DNA of 64,000 nt from Rhodospirillales bacterium. Its GTDB lineage: Bacteria > Pseudomonadota > Alphaproteobacteria > Rhodospirillales > Magnetospirillaceae. This document shows, in pieces, positions 60,648-64,000 of this stretch (the stretch's first letter is position 1; every line of letters begins with the position of its first letter). Under the pieces are notes generated by a model. That model saw nothing but the letters and a program-made list of their open reading frames with translations. It did no database searches and was not told the origin of the DNA. The DNA is taken from NCBI GenBank assembly GCA_019455065.1, contig JACFNC010000006.1, positions 62,001-126,000 on the forward strand, in the 5' to 3' direction. The position numbers and the translations under genes are program-made.

Positions 60648-61543
60648 TGCTGCGCCCGCTTTCCTCCTCGCTGCCCCTGGCCTACGACGAAAGCCACCGG
60701 TTCCTGCCCCTGCTCGTCGCCCTGATGGTGTTCCTGGCGGCGATGGCGGTGGCCGGAGCGCTGATCGTGCACGGGCTGATCGGCCGGTGGGATAGGGACG
60801 TCACCGGCACGTTGACCGTCCAGGTGCCGCCGCCCGCCGAGGCCGCCGACACGGCCTCGAGCCTGCGGGAACGGTTGCACGCCGTCGAGCGCGTCCTCGC
60901 CGACACCCCGGGCATCGCGTCCGCCCAGGTGCTCGGCCGGGACCAACTGGTCGGCCTGATCGAACCCTGGCTGGGATCGGGCGACCTGGTGAGCGACCTG
61001 CCGTTGCCCGGCCTGATCGACGTCGCGGTCGCCCCGGGCGGTGCAATCGACATCACCGACTTGGCGCGGCGGCTGGCCGAGGCGGCACCCGGAACCACGG
61101 TGGACGACCATCAAACCTGGCTGCAGCGTCTGGTCGATCTCGGCCGCGCCGTCGAGGCGGCGGTGCTCGTTGCGCTGGCCACGGTGGCGGCGGTCACCGC
61201 GGCGACGGTGATCTACGCCACACGCACCGGCATGGCCGTGCATCGCCGAGCCATCGAACTCTTGCGCCTGATCGGCGCCGAGGACGCCTACATCGCGCGC
61301 CAGTTCGCCGACCGCGCCTTCGCCCTTGCCCTGCGGGGCGGCCTGATCGGTCTGCTGGCGTCGGTGCCGGCGCTGCTCCTCGTCGATTGGGCGGCGCGGC
61401 GCGTCGGCAGCGGGTTCATCATCGACCTCTCGGTGCCTGCCCACGGCTGGCCGCTGATCGTGGCCCTTCCGCTGCTTGCCGCGCTGCTGGCCCGTTTCAC
61501 CGCTCAGGCCGCCGTCCACCGGGCCACCGGCCGCCTGCCTTGA
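60647..61543 (+). CDS. ftsX: Cell division permease-like protein FtsX
   Basis: A 298-residue FtsX with the expected four-helix plan: a first helix (LLVALMVFLAAMAVAGALIVHG), a periplasmic domain of about 120 residues (TGTLTVQVPP... LLGRD region), then three helices in the C-terminal half (VLVALATVAAVTAATVIYA, GLIGLLASVPALLLVDW, WPLIVALPLLAALLARF). The RRAIELLRLIGAEDAYIARQF loop couples to FtsE. Coupled to ftsE and followed 8 bp later by ydcF. Confidence 0.92.
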   Translation: MLRPLSSSLPLAYDESHRFLPLLVALMVFLAAMAVAGALIVHGLIGRWDRDVTGTLTVQVPPPAEAADTASSLRERLHAVERVLADTPGIASAQVLGRDQLVGLIEPWLGSGDLVSDLPLPGLIDVAVAPGGAIDITDLARRLAEAAPGTTVDDHQTWLQRLVDLGRAVEAAVLVALATVAAVTAATVIYATRTGMAVHRRAIELLRLIGAEDAYIARQFADRAFALALRGGLIGLLASVPALLLVDWAARRVGSGFIIDLSVPAHGWPLIVALPLLAALLARFTAQAAVHRATGRLP

Positions 61544-61551
61544 GCGCGGCG

Positions 61552-62166
61552 ATGCGAAGGAGCCCTCGGCGGCGATGGCTGCGGCTGGGCCTCATGGTCC
61601 TGCTGCTGGCGGTTGCCGCTTGGACCGCGGGGCTGTTCCGGTTCGCCGCCGCGGTTCCCGACCATGTCGCCGACGCCGACAGCGCCACCGATGCGATCGT
61701 CGTGCTTACCGGAGGCAGCGAGCGCCTGGAGACGGGCCTGCGCCTGCTGGCCGAGAAAAAGGCCAGAAAGCTGTTCGTTTCCGGCGTCTATGAGGGCGTG
61801 GACATCGCCCAGCTGTTGCGCCTGTCCCGGCAGGTGCCCGACGAGGTGGAGTGCTGCATCGTGCTTGGCTACAGCGCCGGCAACACCCGCGGCAACGCCG
61901 CCGAGACGGCCGCCTGGATGGCCGCCGAGAATTTCCGGTCGCTGCGCCTGGTGACCGCCAACTACCACATGCCACGCAGCCTTCTGGAGTTCACCAGGGC
62001 GATGTCCGGTCTGACCATCGTGCCGCACCCGGTTTTCCCCGACGGTTTCAAGCGGCGCGACTGGTGGCGATGGCCGGGAACGACGCATCTCGTCGCCTCG
62101 GAATACACCAAGTATCTGGTCGCCCTGGCACGCCATTTCGCCACCGGCAAGGGAGACCACCCGTGA
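61552..62166 (+). CDS. YdcF/SanA-like DUF218 membrane-anchored protein
   Basis: A 204-residue protein with one N-terminal helix (LGLMVLLLAVAAWTAGLF) and a DUF218 domain: DAIVVLTGGSERLETGLRLL near residues 50-69, KLFVSGVYEGVD, and NTRGNAAETAAWM with VTANYHMPRSLLEF near 140-155. Relatives SanA and ElyC affect envelope integrity and lipid-carrier use, but the biochemical activity is unclear. Conserved position between ftsX and plsC; the stop overlaps the plsC start (GTGA). Confidence 0.85.
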   Translation: MRRSPRRRWLRLGLMVLLLAVAAWTAGLFRFAAAVPDHVADADSATDAIVVLTGGSERLETGLRLLAEKKARKLFVSGVYEGVDIAQLLRLSRQVPDEVECCIVLGYSAGNTRGNAAETAAWMAAENFRSLRLVTANYHMPRSLLEFTRAMSGLTIVPHPVFPDGFKRRDWWRWPGTTHLVASEYTKYLVALARHFATGKGDHP

Positions 62167-62891
62167 TCGGCATCCGGTCCGCAATATGCCAGATTCTGTT
62201 CTACGGCTGGATGGCCGCGCTCGCCGTCCTCTACCTGCCCTTGCTGCTCGCCCCGCGCCGGTGGATGGTCGGGGCGGCGCGCTTCTGGGTGCGGGGCGAG
62301 TTGCTCATCTTGCGCCTTGCCGTCGGCTTGACCTACGAGGTGCGCGGCCGCCAGAACATTCCGTCGGGCCCGGCGGTCGTCGCCGCCAAGCACCAGTCGA
62401 TGTGGGACACCATGATCTTTCACGCGCTGCTCGACGACCCGGTATACATCCTGAAGAAGGAACTCACAGCCATTCCCTTCTTCGGCTGGTACCTGCGCAA
62501 GACGGGGATGATCGCCGTCGACCGCAAGGCTGGCGCCAAGGCGCTGCGCCACATGGTCGAGGATTCGCGGCGTGCCGTGGCCGAAGCCCGGCAGGTGGTG
62601 ATCTTTCCGGAAGGCACGCGCACCGCCCCCGGCAGCACTCGCCCCTACCAGCCCGGCGTGGCGATGCTCTACGACATCGGTGCCCCGCTCGTCCCGGTGG
62701 CCCTCAATTCCGGGCTCTATTGGCGCCGGCGCAGCTTTCTCCGCAAGCCGGGGCGCATCGTCATCGAGTTCCTGCCGGCGATTCCGGCGGGCCTCGACCG
62801 GCGCACCTTCCTTGCCCGCCTGTCCGACGAGATAGAAACCGCGACGACCAGACTGATCGCCGAGACCGGCGACAGGTCCGCGGCGTCCTGA
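62163..62891 (+). CDS. plsC: 1-Acyl-sn-glycerol-3-phosphate acyltransferase
   Basis: A 242-residue membrane acyltransferase making phosphatidic acid. The catalytic HX4D motif is HQSMWD near residues 80-85, the acceptor motif FPEGTR near 151-156, and YILKKELTAIPFFGWYLRKTGMIAVDR joins them. An N-terminal helix pair anchors it. GTG start in a GTGA overlap with ydcF; last gene of the ftsE-ftsX-ydcF-plsC operon. Confidence 0.93.
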   Translation: MIGIRSAICQILFYGWMAALAVLYLPLLLAPRRWMVGAARFWVRGELLILRLAVGLTYEVRGRQNIPSGPAVVAAKHQSMWDTMIFHALLDDPVYILKKELTAIPFFGWYLRKTGMIAVDRKAGAKALRHMVEDSRRAVAEARQVVIFPEGTRTAPGSTRPYQPGVAMLYDIGAPLVPVALNSGLYWRRRSFLRKPGRIVIEFLPAIPAGLDRRTFLARLSDEIETATTRLIAETGDRSAAS

Positions 62892-63044
62892 ACATTCGCC
62901 CCCTTGAGGTGTGGACAACTCTGTGGATGACTTTTCGGCCCGCGCCCCGGCCCGAAGGAAAAACGGGAATAACTTGGGGGAGTCGAAAGGAATCAAGGCC
63001 TTGAGGCACTGGCTTGCTGTGGAAACAAAATGAGAACATTTGCC

Positions 63045-63074
63045 TTGACGACATCCCGGCCCCTTCCCTAGACT
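63045..63074 (+). promoter_or_regulatory. Candidate promoter of nrdJ
   Basis: TTGACG (63045-63050), 18-bp spacer, TAGACT (63069-63074), about 100 bp before the start codon. It lies in the 280-bp gap after plsC, whose first half is lower in GC around GAAACAAAATGAGAAC and carries no gene. Confidence 0.55.
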
Positions 63075-63122
63075 TCCCGCCCTAACTATAGATCAGAACT
63101 CGCTTTTCGCGCCCGATGGCCG

Positions 63123-63145
63123 GCCTCGCCCAAGGGCGGCGAGGC
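63123..63145 (+). other. Leader hairpin of nrdJ
   Basis: GCCTCGCC (63123-63130) pairs with GGCGAGGC (63138-63145) around the loop CAAGGGC, an 8-bp stem. It ends 17 bp before the ribosome-binding site GGAGG (63162-63166). Could influence translation; no resemblance to a B12 riboswitch. Confidence 0.4.
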
Positions 63146-63171
63146 GTCCGCCGAAGGCAGCGGAGGACAGG

Positions 63172-64000
63172 ATGACGCAGGTAGCCTCCATCTCGCAGCA
63201 GATCTGGGACATGAAGTACCGCCTAAAGAAGGCGGACGGCGAGCCTGTGGACAAGGCGATCGGCGACACCTGGCGGCGCGTCGCCCGCGCCCTCGCGGCG
63301 GTCGAGCCCGACCCGGCCGCCTGGGAGCAGCGCTTCCACGAGGCGATGGAGGATTTCCGCTTCCTGCCGGCCGGCCGCATCCTGTCCGGCGCCGGCACCG
63401 ACCGCAAGGTGACCCTGTTCAACTGCTTCGTGATGGGCGACATCCCCGACGACATGGCGGGGATCTTCGAGCACCTGAAGGAGGCCGCAGTCACCATGCA
63501 GCAGGGCGGGGGGATCGGCTACGACTTCTCGACCCTGCGCCCGAAGGGGGCGCCGGTGCACGGCGTCGGCGCCGACGCCTCGGGGCCGCTGTCGTTCATG
63601 GACGTCTGGGACGCCATGTGCCGCACCATCATGAGCGCCGGGTCGCGGCGCGGCGCGATGATGGCGACGATGCGCTGCGACCACCCCGACATCGAGGCCT
63701 TCATCGACGCCAAGCGCGAGCCGGGGCGGCTGCGCATGTTCAACCTTTCGGTCCTGGTGACCGACGCCTTCATGACCGCGGTGAAGGAGGACGGCGACTG
63801 GGAACTGGCGTTCAACGGCACCGTCTACCGCAGCCTGAAGGCGCGGGAGCTGTGGGACAAAATCACCCGCGCCACCTACACCTACGCCGAGCCGGGCGTC
63901 ATTTTCATCGACCGCATCAACCGGCTGAACAACCTGTGGTATTGCGAGACCATCCACGCGACCAATCCATGCGTCACCGCCGACACATGGGTTCAGACGG
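63172..64000 (+). CDS. nrdJ: Class II (adenosylcobalamin) ribonucleotide reductase, N-terminal part, running into an apparent intein (partial)
   Basis: The first 276 codons of a B12-dependent ribonucleoside-diphosphate reductase. Recognisable blocks: the first redox cysteine in VTLFNCFVMGD (near residue 86), QQGGGIGYDFSTLRPKG near 115, FMDVWDAMCRTIMSAGSRRGAMM near 145, and FIDRINRLNNLWYCETIHATNPC at 245-267. In intact enzymes ATNPC is followed by GEQPLP, with this Cys the thiyl-radical residue (equivalent to E. coli C439) and the Glu two residues on. Here C267 is followed by VTADTWVQT, the pattern of intein block A (C..xDT.V). Splicing would be needed for activity. The cofactor is supplied by the PduO-type enzyme at 46.3 kb. 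Confidence 0.9.
   Translation, partial: MTQVASISQQIWDMKYRLKKADGEPVDKAIGDTWRRVARALAAVEPDPAAWEQRFHEAMEDFRFLPAGRILSGAGTDRKVTLFNCFVMGDIPDDMAGIFEHLKEAAVTMQQGGGIGYDFSTLRPKGAPVHGVGADASGPLSFMDVWDAMCRTIMSAGSRRGAMMATMRCDHPDIEAFIDAKREPGRLRMFNLSVLVTDAFMTAVKEDGDWELAFNGTVYRSLKARELWDKITRATYTYAEPGVIFIDRINRLNNLWYCETIHATNPCVTADTWVQT
63970..64000 (+). other. Apparent N-terminus of an intein inside nrdJ (partial)
   Basis: Reads CVTADTWVQT. Inteins begin with Cys or Ser and continue with a block A pattern such as C-x-x-x-D-T-x-V, fitting here residue by residue. Codons ACA, GTT and CAG are less GC-biased than the host gene. Only ten codons are visible, so the homing-endonuclease content and the C-terminal HN junction cannot be judged. 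Confidence 0.75.

Noticed and set aside
62892-63171. Possible B12 riboswitch, NrdR boxes or LexA box upstream of nrdJ
   Set aside because: No B12-box consensus is present. CTAACTATAGATC only loosely resembles an NrdR box, without a second copy. GAAC-N7-TTGA (from 63034) fails the alphaproteobacterial LexA pattern GAAC-N7-GAAC.
1-64000. CRISPR arrays, tRNA or rRNA genes, phage or transposase genes, toxin-antitoxin pairs
   Set aside because: I looked through all gaps over about 80 bp and all recognisable proteins; nothing matched. The repeats found are isolated palindromic units, not arrays.

Overview
The window is one continuous stretch of a high-GC (by eye about two-thirds G+C) alphaproteobacterial chromosome, most like a member of the Rhodospirillales. 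This is inferred from conserved gene neighbourhoods: ribF-ileS-lspA-DUF3035-M16-M16, argH-lptM-lysA-TIGR02302, MJ0042 zinc ribbon / ftsE-ftsX-ydcF-plsC, the msbA-DUF374-waaA-lpxK-lpxL lipid A operon, and an ethylmalonyl-CoA pathway locus. Coding density is very high, with many 4-bp ATGA/GTGA stop-start overlaps. I see no rRNA, tRNA, CRISPR array, prophage or insertion sequence.

Layout. 1-2.6 kb: end of a branched-chain amino acid type (Liv) ABC operon. 2.6-5.5 kb: ubiD-pmbA on the minus strand. 5.7-11.7 kb: a c-di-GMP and phosphorelay island (GAF-HD-GYP, a lone receiver, a CHASE-PAS-histidine kinase-receiver hybrid, and a receiver-EAL protein). 11.7-17.4 kb: lipid A/Kdo operon. 17.4-25.1 kb: ribF to M16 peptidase run. 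25.3-29.5 kb: small metabolic genes (GYD protein, PhaJ-like hydratase, GH13 glucosidase, DUF1178) and an unrecognised 370-residue protein. 29.6-34.4 kb: a second, complete Liv transporter. 34.4-37.3 kb: divergent P5C-type aldehyde dehydrogenase / BKACE (DUF849) pair and a coiled-coil stress protein. 37.4-42.7 kb: ecm <-> ccr-mcd, the three hallmark enzymes of the ethylmalonyl-CoA pathway. 42.8-52.1 kb: two glycosyltransferase-39 + PAP2 phosphatase modules flanking lptG, a cobalamin adenosyltransferase, etfBA and 3-hydroxybutyryl-CoA dehydrogenase. 52.1-58 kb: tlpA, argH, lptM, lysA, TIGR02302. 58-62.9 kb: a possible glycosyltransferase, MJ0042 protein, ftsEX, ydcF, plsC. 63.2 kb to the end: a class II (adenosylcobalamin) ribonucleotide reductase cut by the window edge.

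How the parts fit. The central region reads as C2/acetyl-CoA assimilation: HbdH-type dehydrogenase, PhaJ-like hydratase, Ccr, Ecm and Mcd interconvert C4-C5 acyl-CoAs, EtfAB can accept electrons from Mcd, and PduO-type adenosyltransferase makes the cofactor for Ecm and for the B12-dependent reductase NrdJ. A second theme is envelope building: LpxK/L, WaaA, MsbA, LptG, GT39/PAP2 pairs, LspA, LptM, a possible BamF, FtsEX, PlsC.

Most interesting signals: (1) at the right edge NrdJ runs into what looks like the first residues of an intein placed exactly at the catalytic thiyl-radical cysteine; (2) a compound palindrome matching the PhaR type (CTGC-N3-GCAG) upstream of the PhaJ-like gene; (3) a perfect 16-bp palindrome inside the likely ecm promoter; (4) a signalling island with two different c-di-GMP phosphodiesterase types and no cyclase; (5) three families of hairpin-forming dispersed repeats, one of which supplies the end of a coding region; (6) duplicated GT39-PAP2 modules suggesting lipid A or polyprenyl-linked sugar modification.
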